In this document: piece by piece, positions 56,290 through 64,000 of the stretch
How the letters are laid out: each line of letters opens with the position of its first letter
Position numbering within the stretch: the first letter of the stretch is position 1
NCBI GenBank assembly: GCA_018222985.1
Contig: JAAEZG010000001.1
Span: 310,001-374,000 of the forward strand
Reading direction: 5' to 3'
Origin: Gammaproteobacteria bacterium
GTDB lineage: Bacteria; Pseudomonadota; Gammaproteobacteria; Enterobacterales; Alteromonadaceae
Length of the DNA stretch: 64,000 nucleotides
Program-made: the position numbers and the translations under genes
The notes under the pieces: generated by a model
Database searches by the model: none
What the model was told of the DNA's origin: nothing
The model's input: only the letters and a program-made list of their open reading frames with translations

Positions 56290-57501
56290 ATGCTCATTGA
56301 ATTTTTCCTGTGCCTGCGCAAGCACGGCCTTAAAACTAGCCTCACCGAGCTACTCGATTTGCTCGGTGCGCTTGAGCGTGGCGTCATCTTTGCTAGCGTC
56401 GACGACTTTTACACCCTAGCGCGCCTGGTTCTGGTAAAAGACGAAAGCCAATACGACCGTTTCGATCGCGCCTTTGCTGAGTACTTCGAAGGGGTTGAGC
56501 AAGTAGACTTAGCCAGCGCAATACCAGCCGACTGGCTTGAGCGCAGCTTGCAGCGCCAACTTAGCGACGAAGACAAAGCCAAGTTACAAGCCCTCGGCGG
56601 CTTAGACGAACTGCTAAAAACCTTCCGTGAACGCTTAGCAGAGCAACAGAAACGCCATGCCGGTGGCAACAAATGGATTGGCACTGGCGGTACCTCGCCA
56701 TTTGGCGCCTATGGCTACCACCCAGAAGGCATTCGTATTGGCCAAGATGGCAGCAACGCCCGCCGCGCAGTGAAAGTATGGGACAAACGTGAATTTCGCG
56801 ATCTTGACGGTGACAGCGAGTTGAGCAACCGTAACTTACAATTGGCTTTAAGAAAGTTACGTAAGTTCGCCCGCACTGGCGCGGCCGACGAGCTTGACTT
56901 AAACGCCACCATTCGCGCCACCTCACAAAAAGCGGGCTTGCTTGATCTGCAATGGCAACCCGAGCGTCACAACGCGGTAAAAGTGCTGCTGTTGTTTGAC
57001 GTGGGCGGCTCAATGGATGACTACATTTACGAGTGCGAACAGCTTTTTGCTGCCGCCCGCAATGAATTTAAGCATTTAGAATTTTTCTATTTTCACAATT
57101 GCGTGTATGAACACGTGTGGAAAGACAACAGCCGTCGCTTTGCGGAAAAAATACCCTTGTTAGAGCTGATTAATCGCTACGGCCGAGATTACAAATTAAT
57201 TTTTGTTGGTGATGCAACCATGGGCCCGTACGAGATAGCCTACCCTGGCGGCAGCGTTGAGCACTGGAACGAAGAGCCCGGAGCCGTGTGGATGCAGCGT
57301 TTGCTCAATCATTTTACCGACGCGGTATGGCTCAATCCACAGCCGACCGTTCATTGGCGTTATTACCAGTCGATTGACCTTATGCGCCAACTCATGAGCC
57401 AGCGCATGTATCCATTAACCGTTGACGGTATTAGCCAAGCAATTACGACGCTGTTGAAAAAATCTGCCGTAGCTGCGGTGCCTTCACCATCAAACTCTTA
57501 A
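56290..57501 (+). CDS. VWA-domain protein (CoxE-like), MoxR partner
   Basis: A 403-residue protein with a C-terminal von Willebrand A domain: LLLFDVGGSMDDYIYECEQL near 240 is the metal-adhesion site, with the usual first serine replaced by glycine (DxGxS instead of DxSxS). The N-terminal half resembles CoxE-like proteins, with FFLCLRKHGLKTSLTELLDL and KWIGTGGTSPFGAYGYHPEG. It is the partner of the preceding MoxR ATPase. Its last 59 bases overlap the convergent nsrR gene. Confidence 0.9.
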   Translation: MLIEFFLCLRKHGLKTSLTELLDLLGALERGVIFASVDDFYTLARLVLVKDESQYDRFDRAFAEYFEGVEQVDLASAIPADWLERSLQRQLSDEDKAKLQALGGLDELLKTFRERLAEQQKRHAGGNKWIGTGGTSPFGAYGYHPEGIRIGQDGSNARRAVKVWDKREFRDLDGDSELSNRNLQLALRKLRKFARTGAADELDLNATIRATSQKAGLLDLQWQPERHNAVKVLLLFDVGGSMDDYIYECEQLFAAARNEFKHLEFFYFHNCVYEHVWKDNSRRFAEKIPLLELINRYGRDYKLIFVGDATMGPYEIAYPGGSVEHWNEEPGAVWMQRLLNHFTDAVWLNPQPTVHWRYYQSIDLMRQLMSQRMYPLTVDGISQAITTLLKKSAVAAVPSPSNS

Positions 57502-57892
57502 GCGTGTATTGGCTTAAATAGTCGTAAAATAACTCTTTGCCGCGTGCAACAATGCCCTTCAGCTCGCACGCCGGCATTGCCACGCAGTATGGATTTTCAC
57601 ATTCAATCCACTTCTCATCGCCCTCTAACTGACGAATAACAAAGGCAAGCGAGATATCTTCCGGCTGTTTTGCCAATAAAAAACCGCCGTTTTTGCCACG
57701 ACGCGTTTCAATCAGCTGTAGCCGCCCCAAATGGTGAACCACTTTATTCACGTGATTCGCAGACAGATCAAAGGTGTCACAAATTTCCCGAATAGTTGCG
57801 AGCTTCGGCTCAGCACACTTGTCATCGGCGTCAAAACTGGCCAGATACATCAAGATTCGTAAGCCATAATCGGTATATTTTTTAAGCTGCAT
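57443..57892 (-). CDS. nsrR: Rrf2-family nitric-oxide-responsive repressor NsrR
   Basis: [Fe-S]-containing repressor of nitric-oxide stress genes. In 149 residues it has the Rrf2 winged helix (MQLKKYTDYGLRILMYLASF, LSANHVNKVVHHLGRLQLIE) and the NsrR cysteine pattern C-x4-C-x5-C in CENPYCVAMPAC near residues 92-103. The spacing equals that of E. coli NsrR. ATG 57892 has AGGA about six bases upstream; an earlier in-frame ATG adds 22 unlikely residues. An NsrR-like operator lies upstream, beside a divergent small membrane-protein gene. Confidence 0.93.
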   Translation of the reverse strand: MQLKKYTDYGLRILMYLASFDADDKCAEPKLATIREICDTFDLSANHVNKVVHHLGRLQLIETRRGKNGGFLLAKQPEDISLAFVIRQLEGDEKWIECENPYCVAMPACELKGIVARGKELFYDYLSQYTLKSLMVKAPQLRQIFSTAS

Positions 57893-57985
57893 CGCTATTC
57901 CTAAGGTCATTCCAAATTTAATTCCAAAAGGATTTGGAAACCGTCCCAAAAGGTACATTTACAACGCATTATAGTACAACAAACC

Positions 57986-58021
57986 TTGATCTCGCTCAAA
58001 CATACATTCATAATGCATTTA
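57986..58021 (+). promoter_or_regulatory. NsrR-like operator over a sigma-70 promoter
   Basis: Bases 57999-58021 match the 23-base 11-1-11 NsrR consensus at 17 positions, with ATACAT (58002-58007) and ATGCAT (58013-58018) exactly 11 bases apart. A promoter for the plus-strand gene overlaps: TTGATC (57986-57991), 17 bases, CATAAT (58009-58014). A third ATGCAT lies at 58030. On the minus strand TATAAT (57973-57968) is a possible -10 for nsrR. Confidence 0.72.
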
Positions 58022-58049
58022 TTATAAACATGCATTAAGGATGTTTCTT

Positions 58050-58283
58050 ATGAGCAATCCGCAACCTGGTCACAAATTACTCAAAGGCGCCAACATGGCC
58101 ATGGTGGTATTTTTGGTTTTGTTCTTGGTCGTGGCTTATTTAGCATGGGGCTTAGAAGCACAGTTTCCGCTGATGGTGATTGCGGTGCTGCATTTTCTAC
58201 AAATATTGCTGGCAGGTTTGTTTAAGCTGTCTTATGTGGTGAGACTAATAGCGCAGCACCAGCTTGGCCAGCCACTGCGCTAA
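58050..58283 (+). CDS. small two-helix membrane protein, probably NsrR-controlled
   Basis: A 77-residue protein with two hydrophobic segments (MAMVVFLVLFLVVAYLAWGL and PLMVIAVLHFLQILLAGLF) and short polar ends. ATG 58050 follows an AAGG ribosome site. It is transcribed from a promoter overlapped by an NsrR-like operator, directly divergent from nsrR. I do not recognise the family. The context suggests a membrane role during nitric-oxide stress; the histidine in the second helix could be functional, but nothing shows this. Confidence 0.75.
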   Translation: MSNPQPGHKLLKGANMAMVVFLVLFLVVAYLAWGLEAQFPLMVIAVLHFLQILLAGLFKLSYVVRLIAQHQLGQPLR

Positions 58284-58317
58284 ATTAAGCGGAGTTAACT
58301 TAGGGCAAGTTAAATTA

Positions 58318-58605
58318 CTAATACCCGCTGCTTTCAAGGGCGGCCATACCAATACCGCCAATAATCGCCATTAAGAAGAAAAGTACGAATGCAACAAGCA
58401 TCCAAATCAACATGGCTCGTGCCCAGTTGCGTTTGCTCAATGGCGTTGAGTGGCTAAACGCCCAAACCAGTAACAAAATGAAGTTTACCAACGGAATACT
58501 GGTTAAGAAAATGGTTAAAAACCAACTACCTGTGCTGGTGTGCTCTTGATTAACATACGGCGCTTGCGGCTGAACGCTTTGCCCATTCACTGTTGTCTGC
58601 TCCAT
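58318..58605 (-). CDS. small two-helix membrane protein of unknown function
   Basis: A 95-residue protein: a polar N-terminus of about 27 residues (MEQTTVNGQSVQPQAPYVNQ), then two membrane segments (WFLTIFLTSIPLVNFILLLV and ARAMLIWMLVAFVLFFLMAI) joined by a basic loop. It resembles the many short proteins with an N-terminal cytosolic tail and IPLVNFI...WAF motif, which have no assigned function. It faces the preceding membrane-protein gene tail to tail. An AAGGA site precedes ATG 58605. Confidence 0.78.
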   Translation of the reverse strand: MEQTTVNGQSVQPQAPYVNQEHTSTGSWFLTIFLTSIPLVNFILLLVWAFSHSTPLSKRNWARAMLIWMLVAFVLFFLMAIIGGIGMAALESSGY

Positions 58606-58732
58606 GGAATTATCCTTGTTGTTCTAATAAATGCTTTGTTTGTTATGCAATTTGTTGTTGCTCGTTAAGATTATGATAACAAGCTTAAAAAGCAACCCTT
58701 TTGTAACTCAAAACGCATTTTGGGCAATTGGT

Positions 58733-58746
58733 TTGACCAAAATCAA
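58733..58746 (+). promoter_or_regulatory. FNR-like box upstream of the P450 gene
   Basis: TTGACCAAAATCAA matches the FNR/ANR consensus TTGAT-N4-ATCAA at nine of ten positions. It lies 62 bases before the P450 start in a 203-base gap that otherwise shows only AT-rich promoter-like sequence. Confidence 0.45.
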
Positions 58747-58808
58747 AGAAATTGACAACCAAGTTGGTACCCTAACCCTGCCTAAAATTCTCAAAACGGG
58801 AGGTTGTT

Positions 58809-59780
58809 ATGTCCCCTGTCATTCGCAAACATGCCGATGTTATCGCCATTCTTCATGCGCCAGAAACATGGAGTAACCAGGTGTCTTCGCACCTGAACGT
58901 GCCCAATGGTATGGATGCGCCGGAACACACGCTGTATCGCAAGCTCATCGAACCATTTTTCGATGCGCAAACACTGCACCGGTTTGAGCCTGTTCTTAAA
59001 GACATCGTCACCCGATTGTTCCGTGAATTGCCTGAAGAGTTTCATGTTGAAAGCGATCTTGCTTACCCCTTTGCGCTGCAAGCACAATGTGCATTTATGG
59101 GCTGGCCGCACGACCTTGAAGCGGCTTTACTGCAGTGGATACAGCGCCAGCAAAAAGCCAGTGCTGCAGGCGATCGTGAGGCAATGCGCCAGTTAGCCGC
59201 TGAATTTAGCCAACTTATGGTTGCCGAATTCAAGCGCGCACGTGCCGGTGAATATCCAGTTGATAGTGTAACTTCAAGGCTGGTTCATCTGCGTATTGAA
59301 GGCGAGCCATTAACCGACGAATACTTAGTCAGCATTGTGCGTAATTGGACCGTTGGCGAACTTGGCACCATAGCCAATGCAGTCACCGCCATCGTGAATT
59401 TTTTGCAAGCCAACAACGTGGTGCGCAAGCAGTTACAGCAAGCTCCAGAGCATATTGATCACGCCGTCGACGAGATACTTCGTTTTAACGCACCGCTAGC
59501 AAGTAACCGTCGCCGCGCTGTGTGCCCAATGCACATGAACGGCCAAGCGATAGAAGCCGACACCGTTGTTACGCTTGACTGGGGCGCGGCCAACACCGAC
59601 CCCGAGGTATTCGAGCAACCGCACCAGTTTCGTTGGGATCGCGACCCGCGCGACAACTTATTGTACGGCGCCGGCATTCACGTCTGCCCCGGCGCACCGC
59701 TCGCACGCCTAGAACTGCGCGCCTTCACCCAAGCCCTGCTCGCCCACAAAACCCGTAGCCCGGCCCACGCATCACCATAG
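58809..59780 (+). CDS. cytochrome P450, short form
   Basis: Heme monooxygenase of 323 residues. The heme-thiolate loop YGAGIHVCPGAPLARLELR is near 287 and the ExxR motif EILRFNAPL near 222. The I-helix region is VGELGTIANAVTAIVN, without the classic acid-alcohol pair. It begins at a block (HLNVPNGMDAPEHTLYRKLI near 28) that in typical 400-residue P450s lies about 50-70 residues in, yet GGGAGG just upstream supports the start. The last residues are encoded by a repeat-like sequence. No ferredoxin gene adjoins. Substrate unknown; lipid neighbours suggest a fatty acyl compound. Confidence 0.85.
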   Translation: MSPVIRKHADVIAILHAPETWSNQVSSHLNVPNGMDAPEHTLYRKLIEPFFDAQTLHRFEPVLKDIVTRLFRELPEEFHVESDLAYPFALQAQCAFMGWPHDLEAALLQWIQRQQKASAAGDREAMRQLAAEFSQLMVAEFKRARAGEYPVDSVTSRLVHLRIEGEPLTDEYLVSIVRNWTVGELGTIANAVTAIVNFLQANNVVRKQLQQAPEHIDHAVDEILRFNAPLASNRRRAVCPMHMNGQAIEADTVVTLDWGAANTDPEVFEQPHQFRWDRDPRDNLLYGAGIHVCPGAPLARLELRAFTQALLAHKTRSPAHASP

Positions 59781-59824
59781 CCCTATAAAAAAATCATTGA
59801 TCCAAAAAATGAATCATGGTTCAC

Positions 59825-59854
59825 TTCTTGCTATCGATAATTAGATAGCAAGAA
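59825..59854. promoter_or_regulatory. dyad operator candidate of the TetR gene
   Basis: A perfect 11-bp dyad, TTCTTGCTATC (59825-59835) and GATAGCAAGAA (59844-59854), with an 8-base centre ends four bases before the TetR start codon. TetR repressors usually bind such dyads over their own promoter. A weaker dyad, TGATCCA/TGAATCA (59798-59816), lies just upstream. Confidence 0.68.
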
Positions 59855-59858
59855 CACC

Positions 59859-60479
59859 ATGGCCTATCGCGAAACAACTCAAATACGCCAGCGTAAGCAG
59901 GCAACCCAAGAAAACATTCTTAGCAATGCACTCACGTTGCTTAACGAAGTAGGATTCAGTGGCTTGCAAATGGCCTCTTTGGCCAAGCGCTGTAATCTAG
60001 CTACAGGCACCCTGTATCGCTACTTTGCCAACAAAGAAGCCTTATGTAGCGCCGTATTTGAACACGCCACAAATATTGAGGTAACCCAAGTTCAGCAACA
60101 GCTTAGCGCCCCCGAAAAACCGATACCCGAACGCATTGCTAATGCATTAACCACATTTGCAAAACGTGCCCTTCGCGCACCAGTCACTGCATGGGCTTTA
60201 ATTGCAGAACCCGTTGAGCCCGCAGTTATTGCCGCACGCATAAAATATCGAGAACGCTACGCCAACTTATTCGCCCAAGCTATTGAACAAGGCATTAGCG
60301 AACAAAGCTTACCACCACAAAATAGTGCGTTGAGCAGCCGCGCTTTAGTTGGAGCCATTGCTGAAGCTTTAATTGGCCCATTAGCCCATCAGCATGAGCT
60401 CGAACCGAATAGCGCAATTTTGGAAAGCGTACGCTTTTGTCTTCAAGCAATAACCGCGCGGTCTCACTCGTGTGTGTAA
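59859..60479 (+). CDS. TetR-family transcriptional regulator
   Basis: A 206-residue repressor with an N-terminal helix-turn-helix (about 18-65): NILSNALTLLNEVGFSGLQM and CNLATGTLYRYFANKEALCS. The ligand domain is unassigned. It stands before an acyl-CoA dehydrogenase and acyl-CoA ligase, so an acyl-CoA or related ligand is plausible, as for FadR-like and PsrA-like TetR regulators. A perfect dyad at its own start suggests autorepression. No clear ribosome site precedes the ATG. Confidence 0.9.
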   Translation: MAYRETTQIRQRKQATQENILSNALTLLNEVGFSGLQMASLAKRCNLATGTLYRYFANKEALCSAVFEHATNIEVTQVQQQLSAPEKPIPERIANALTTFAKRALRAPVTAWALIAEPVEPAVIAARIKYRERYANLFAQAIEQGISEQSLPPQNSALSSRALVGAIAEALIGPLAHQHELEPNSAILESVRFCLQAITARSHSCV

Positions 60480-60537
60480 AACAAACATGTGTAGAACAAA
60501 AGATGCAGAACAATAAATTTCAGGCAGGAGAACAAAA

Positions 60538-62199
60538 ATGACTATTCCAGACCAGTATCTCGCTCAAACCCACACGGTAGAAAACCAACCACCAGAGCTT
60601 GAAAACTATAACCTCTACGCCGAAGATAAAGCATTGCAAGAAGCGGTAAAGCGCGAAGGCGCTAGCTGGGCTGAACAAGACATTGCGCGCTTTGGCGCTG
60701 AATGCGGGCTACCTGAGCGCATCGCGCTGGGTTTTGCGGCCAACGTCAATAAGCCGCAGCTTGTTACCCACGACCGTTTTGGCAACCGCGTTGATCAAAT
60801 CGACTTTCATCCCAGCTATCACCAGCTAATGGATATTGCGATAACTGAAGGTTTACATGCCAGCCCATGGGCTGCTCCCAAACCGGGTGCTCATGTCGCG
60901 CGTGCCGCCAAATACTACTTGCACACCCAAGTAGAGGCTGCTCATGGCTGCCCTATCACCATGACGTTTGCCGCCATTCCTGCCTTGCAACATCAACCCG
61001 ATTTACTGGCTAAATTTGGTCCTAAAATAATGGCGCCCGAATATGATAGCCGAAACGTACCCGACAGCATGAAACGCGGGCTCACCATTGGCATGGCAAT
61101 GACTGAAAAGCAAGGCGGTTCAGACGTGCGCAGCAATAGCACGCGCGCTTACCCTATAGCAGCTGAAGGTCCTGGTGAAGCATATGAGTTAGTTGGTCAC
61201 AAGTGGTTTGTTTCAGCACCAATGTGCGATGCCTTCTTAGTTCTGGCGCAAACAAACAAGGGCCTATCATGCTTTTTACTGCCACGCTGGCGCCCAGACG
61301 GCACTAAAAATGCACTACAAATTCAGCAATTAAAAAACAAGATGGGCAACGTCGCTAATGCCTCCAGTGAGTGCGAATTACGTGGCGCGTTGGCGTGGAT
61401 GGTTGGCGAAGAAGGCCGTGGCGTCCGCACAATTATAGAAATGGTTTCTATGACTCGCTATGACTGCATGATTGGTTCATCGTCAGGCATGCGTCAAGCC
61501 ACTGTGCAAGCTATTCACCACGCTAGGCATCGCCAAGCCTTCGGCGCTCACCTAGTTGACCAGCCCCTCATGCAAAACCTATTAGCCGACTTAGCGCTAG
61601 AAAGTGAAGCTGCCATGACCTTAACCATGCGCATAGCTCGAGCAATGGACCAGCAAAGCAATGAGCACGAGCGCTTACTAGCACGCATTGCCACACCTAT
61701 CGGCAAATACTGGATTTGCAAACGAACACCGCAACATGCCTACGAGGCCATGGAAGTTATTGGCGGTATGGGCGTGATGGAAAATACCATGATGCCGCGA
61801 CTATTCCGCGAGTCACCCGTCAACGCTATTTGGGAAGGCAGCGGCAATGTGCAATGCCTTGATATGCTTAGAGCTATTCAAAAAGAACCTGAAGTGCTTG
61901 AAGCATACTTTAATGAACTGGCGCGCGCCGGCGGTACCGATCAGCGCTTTGACGCCTTTGTAAATAACCTTAAAGCCAGCTTTAGCCGAACTCCAGCAGA
62001 CCAATGGCAATATCAAGCACGTCATTTCGCCGACCATATGGCCTTGGCATTGCAAGGTGCGCTGCTGTTACAGCACGCACCGAACGAGGTTGCCGATGCG
62101 TTTTGTGCCAGCCGACTCAACGCTCATACCACCGCCAATTACGGTTGCTTGCCTAGCGGCCTAAACTTAACAAATATTATTAACCGGAGCTTCGCATGA
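60538..62199 (+). CDS. acyl-CoA dehydrogenase family protein (AidB-like)
   Basis: A 553-residue flavoprotein close to AidB/FadE-like dehydrogenases. TEKQGGSDVRSN and YELVGHKWFVSAPMCDAFL lie in the FAD region, MIGSSSGMRQATVQAIHHAR follows, and GGMGVMENTMMPRLFRESPV precedes NAIWEGSGNVQCLDMLRA. AidB is named for alkylation protection, but many relatives simply oxidise acyl-CoAs. Coupling by four bases (ATGA) to an acyl-CoA ligase favours a catabolic role. AGGAG lies upstream of ATG 60538. Confidence 0.9.
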   Translation: MTIPDQYLAQTHTVENQPPELENYNLYAEDKALQEAVKREGASWAEQDIARFGAECGLPERIALGFAANVNKPQLVTHDRFGNRVDQIDFHPSYHQLMDIAITEGLHASPWAAPKPGAHVARAAKYYLHTQVEAAHGCPITMTFAAIPALQHQPDLLAKFGPKIMAPEYDSRNVPDSMKRGLTIGMAMTEKQGGSDVRSNSTRAYPIAAEGPGEAYELVGHKWFVSAPMCDAFLVLAQTNKGLSCFLLPRWRPDGTKNALQIQQLKNKMGNVANASSECELRGALAWMVGEEGRGVRTIIEMVSMTRYDCMIGSSSGMRQATVQAIHHARHRQAFGAHLVDQPLMQNLLADLALESEAAMTLTMRIARAMDQQSNEHERLLARIATPIGKYWICKRTPQHAYEAMEVIGGMGVMENTMMPRLFRESPVNAIWEGSGNVQCLDMLRAIQKEPEVLEAYFNELARAGGTDQRFDAFVNNLKASFSRTPADQWQYQARHFADHMALALQGALLLQHAPNEVADAFCASRLNAHTTANYGCLPSGLNLTNIINRSFA

Positions 62200-63683
62200 T
62201 TATTCCAGCCTACGTTGCCCGCAATGCGCGCAAATATCCAAACCATGAAGCCGTGATTGATGGCTCACTGCGCGCTACTTGGCAACAACTCGAGCAACAC
62301 GTCAATCAGTTTGCCGAGCATCTTGCCTGCGACCATCATATAAAAGCCGGTGATCGGGTGTGCTTGGTGCTGCCCAACAGCTACACCTTTATTGTCGCGC
62401 ATTTCGCAATTCAACGGCTAGGCGCTATCGTATCGCCGATAAACGTCAAATTAACCGCCTCTGAACTGGCATACATATTTGAAAATGCTGACGCAAGTTT
62501 GGTTATTACCTGCGACCTAACGAGTAGCCATGCGCTTAAAGCCTGCTCCGAGCTAAAACTAAATAGCCTGGTTATTAACAACATTATTGACCATGTAGCG
62601 CAATACAGCAGCGGTCGAACGTTTACTCAACTCGATCAGCAAGCATTGTTTGAACCAGCAACGCTGCTTTACACGTCAGGCACTACCGGGCGACCAAAAG
62701 GCGTATTGTTCAATCACAAAGCACTATTATTTGTCGGCATGATGTTTGCCACCGAAATGCACTACCGCCCGGAGAGCCGATTACTATCGTTAATGCCATT
62801 TACCCATTCAGCCCCATTAAACTTGACCTTAGTTGGCGGTACGCTAATTGGCAGCACGCATATAGTCGCCCCCACATTTACCCCTGATCTTTTGCTAAAC
62901 CTAGTGCAACAAGAACGCGCCACCCACTTTTTTGGCGCACCTGTAGCCTACTTGCTCACCGCCCAACACCCTGCCATACAAAAAACCAATTTAAGCAGTA
63001 TGACCCACTGGATTTATGGTGGTGGACCATTGGCCGGCGACCATGCCCGACGCGTACAACAGGCATTCGGTAGCGACCAGTTTTACTGCGTATATGGCCT
63101 AACCGAAGCAGGCCCAACCGGCAGTCTGTTGCTACCTAATGAACATGCGGAAAAAGCCGGCTCTGTAGGCCAACGAGCAGCTGCTTTTACCGAGATACGG
63201 GTGGTCAACAAAAGTGGCGACATTTGTGCTAACAACGAGCCTGGGGAAATTCACATTGGCGGTGAAGGTGTCATGACCGAATATTGGCGCAATGAGCAAG
63301 CCACTCAAGACATATTTACTGAAGACGGATGGATACGTACCGGCGATATTGGTCTGCGCGACGATGACGGATTTTATTGGGTTAAAGATCGTATTAAAGA
63401 TCTGATCATTAGCGGCGGCGTTAACGTGTACCCTCGTGAAGTTGAGGACGCTTTAGCAAGCCACCCTGCTGTGCTTGAAGCCGCTGTCATTGGCGTACCG
63501 CACGACGAATGGGGAGAAACCGTTAAAGCATGCGTGGTCTTGCGCGAAGCCATTGAAGAAGAAGCCTTGCGCGCGCACGTAGCTGAACGCCTCGCCGACT
63601 ACAAATGCCCACGCGTATACGCATTTATGGACGAGCTGCCTCATAACGCCAACGGCAAAGTCCTCAAACACCAATTGCGCTAA
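62196..63683 (+). CDS. AMP-dependent acyl-CoA synthetase
   Basis: Class I adenylate-forming ligase of 495 residues that activates a carboxylic acid to its CoA thioester. The P-loop LLYTSGTTGRPKGVLF is near 155, YGLTEAGPTG near 304 is motif A5, GWIRTGDIGLRDDDGFYWV near 378 is A7, and the C-terminal NANGKVLKHQLR has the catalytic lysine. The family includes medium-chain and aromatic acid ligases. With the AidB-like dehydrogenase and P450 it suggests degradation of an unknown acid. Confidence 0.92.
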   Translation: MIIPAYVARNARKYPNHEAVIDGSLRATWQQLEQHVNQFAEHLACDHHIKAGDRVCLVLPNSYTFIVAHFAIQRLGAIVSPINVKLTASELAYIFENADASLVITCDLTSSHALKACSELKLNSLVINNIIDHVAQYSSGRTFTQLDQQALFEPATLLYTSGTTGRPKGVLFNHKALLFVGMMFATEMHYRPESRLLSLMPFTHSAPLNLTLVGGTLIGSTHIVAPTFTPDLLLNLVQQERATHFFGAPVAYLLTAQHPAIQKTNLSSMTHWIYGGGPLAGDHARRVQQAFGSDQFYCVYGLTEAGPTGSLLLPNEHAEKAGSVGQRAAAFTEIRVVNKSGDICANNEPGEIHIGGEGVMTEYWRNEQATQDIFTEDGWIRTGDIGLRDDDGFYWVKDRIKDLIISGGVNVYPREVEDALASHPAVLEAAVIGVPHDEWGETVKACVVLREAIEEEALRAHVAERLADYKCPRVYAFMDELPHNANGKVLKHQLR

Positions 63684-63742
63684 CCCGTAGCCCGGCGTTC
63701 CTTCTTCAACGGAATGCCGGGTAGCGCACAGCGCTGTAACCC
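63682..63742. repeat. REP-like palindromic element
   Basis: The gap after the ligase gene contains two adjacent palindromes: CCCGGCGTTCC (63691-63701) with GGAATGCCGGG (63711-63721), and AGCGC/GCGCT close by (63723-63735). The leading AACCCGTAGCCCGGC (63682-63696) recurs exactly at 59750-59764, inside the end of the P450 gene. This resembles REP/BIME elements of gammaproteobacteria. Confidence 0.6.
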
Positions 63743-63808
63743 TCGACACCACAAGCAATCTTTAATACCATCACCGCACCAATAAAAATAAAAAGATAGG
63801 AAACTCCC

Positions 63809-64000
63809 GTGTCATCCAAACCAACACCAGCCAACGAAACTGGCGGCTTTATCGCTTTTGTCGAACGCGCCGGCAAGCGTATTCCCGACCCCGTTATTAT
63901 TTTTATCTATTTTTTAGCAGCAGCCCTACTGCTCACCTGGGCTATTGGCGGCTTAAGCTTCACCACATACGGCGGCGACGGCCAGCCCATTGAATACGAA
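63809..64000 (+). CDS. AbgT-family transporter (N-terminal fragment)
   Basis: Only the first 64 codons are present; the gene continues beyond the right edge. The GTG at 63809 with AGGA seven to eight bases upstream begins MSSKPTPANETGGFIAFVER, then AGKRIPDPVIIFIYFLAAAL is the first membrane helix. This matches the start of AbgT/YdaH transporters, which import p-aminobenzoyl-glutamate or, in other members, export sulfonamides. It follows the acyl-CoA genes on the same strand but is separated by a REP-like element, so linkage to them is uncertain. Confidence 0.82.
   Translation, partial: MSSKPTPANETGGFIAFVERAGKRIPDPVIIFIYFLAAALLLTWAIGGLSFTTYGGDGQPIEYE

Overview
The window is ordinary chromosome of a marine-type gammaproteobacterium, most like Alteromonadales and probably Idiomarinaceae. 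This rests on gene order (gyrA-serC-hisC-aroA-cmk-rpsA; thrS-infC-rpmI-rplT-pheS-pheT-ihfA with an AUU start on infC) and on recalled protein similarity, not on a database search. Coding density is high and base composition fairly even. I see no tRNA or rRNA gene, prophage, insertion sequence or CRISPR array. Two genes are cut by the window edges: rpsA on the left and an AbgT-type transporter on the right.

Layout. 1-8.6 kb (minus): gyrA, serC, a hisC-like aminotransferase, aroA, cmk, rpsA, a serine/aromatic biosynthesis and translation string. 8.7-14.7 kb (plus): ubiG-mupP, then the complete class Ia ribonucleotide reductase set nrdA-nrdB-yfaE-grxA with NrdR-like boxes upstream. 14.7-20 kb (minus): hrpA, a CBS-domain protein and an exported isoaspartyl peptidase, followed by a 250-base nest of inverted repeats. 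20.3-28.5 kb: sbcB and a GMC oxidoreductase (plus), then an RND transporter and a YCF48-type beta-propeller (minus) divergent from a DUF1329 protein (plus), which look like one envelope transport system. 28.5-31.9 kb (minus): dehydrogenase, lipid kinase, cmoM, NIF3 protein. 32-34.3 kb (plus): a histone-H1-like protein and a DauA-type SulP transporter.

34.4-44.9 kb is the most striking region: a photo-oxidative stress island. An ECF sigma factor and a zinc/cupin ChrR anti-sigma (plus) sit beside a tightly overlapping ten-gene minus-strand operon: a RudS-like tRNA desulfidase, photolyase, NTF2-like protein, SDR, flavoprotein, DUF1365, a Cfa-like methyltransferase with altered active-site residues, DUF2878, a chalcone-isomerase-like protein and a DUF3833 lipoprotein. 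Together they suggest DNA repair, tRNA s4U removal and membrane fatty-acid modification under light or singlet oxygen.

45-52 kb (minus) is the thrS to ihfA translation operon. 52-58.6 kb holds a DMT exporter, a CPXCG protein, riboflavin synthase, a DUF3080 lipoprotein, a small exported protein behind a Fur-like box with a MoxR/VWA pair, and nsrR divergent from a small membrane protein across an NsrR-like operator. 58.8-64 kb (plus) is an accessory lipid-type set: a short cytochrome P450, a TetR regulator with an 11-bp dyad at its start, an AidB-like acyl-CoA dehydrogenase, an acyl-CoA ligase and the AbgT transporter.
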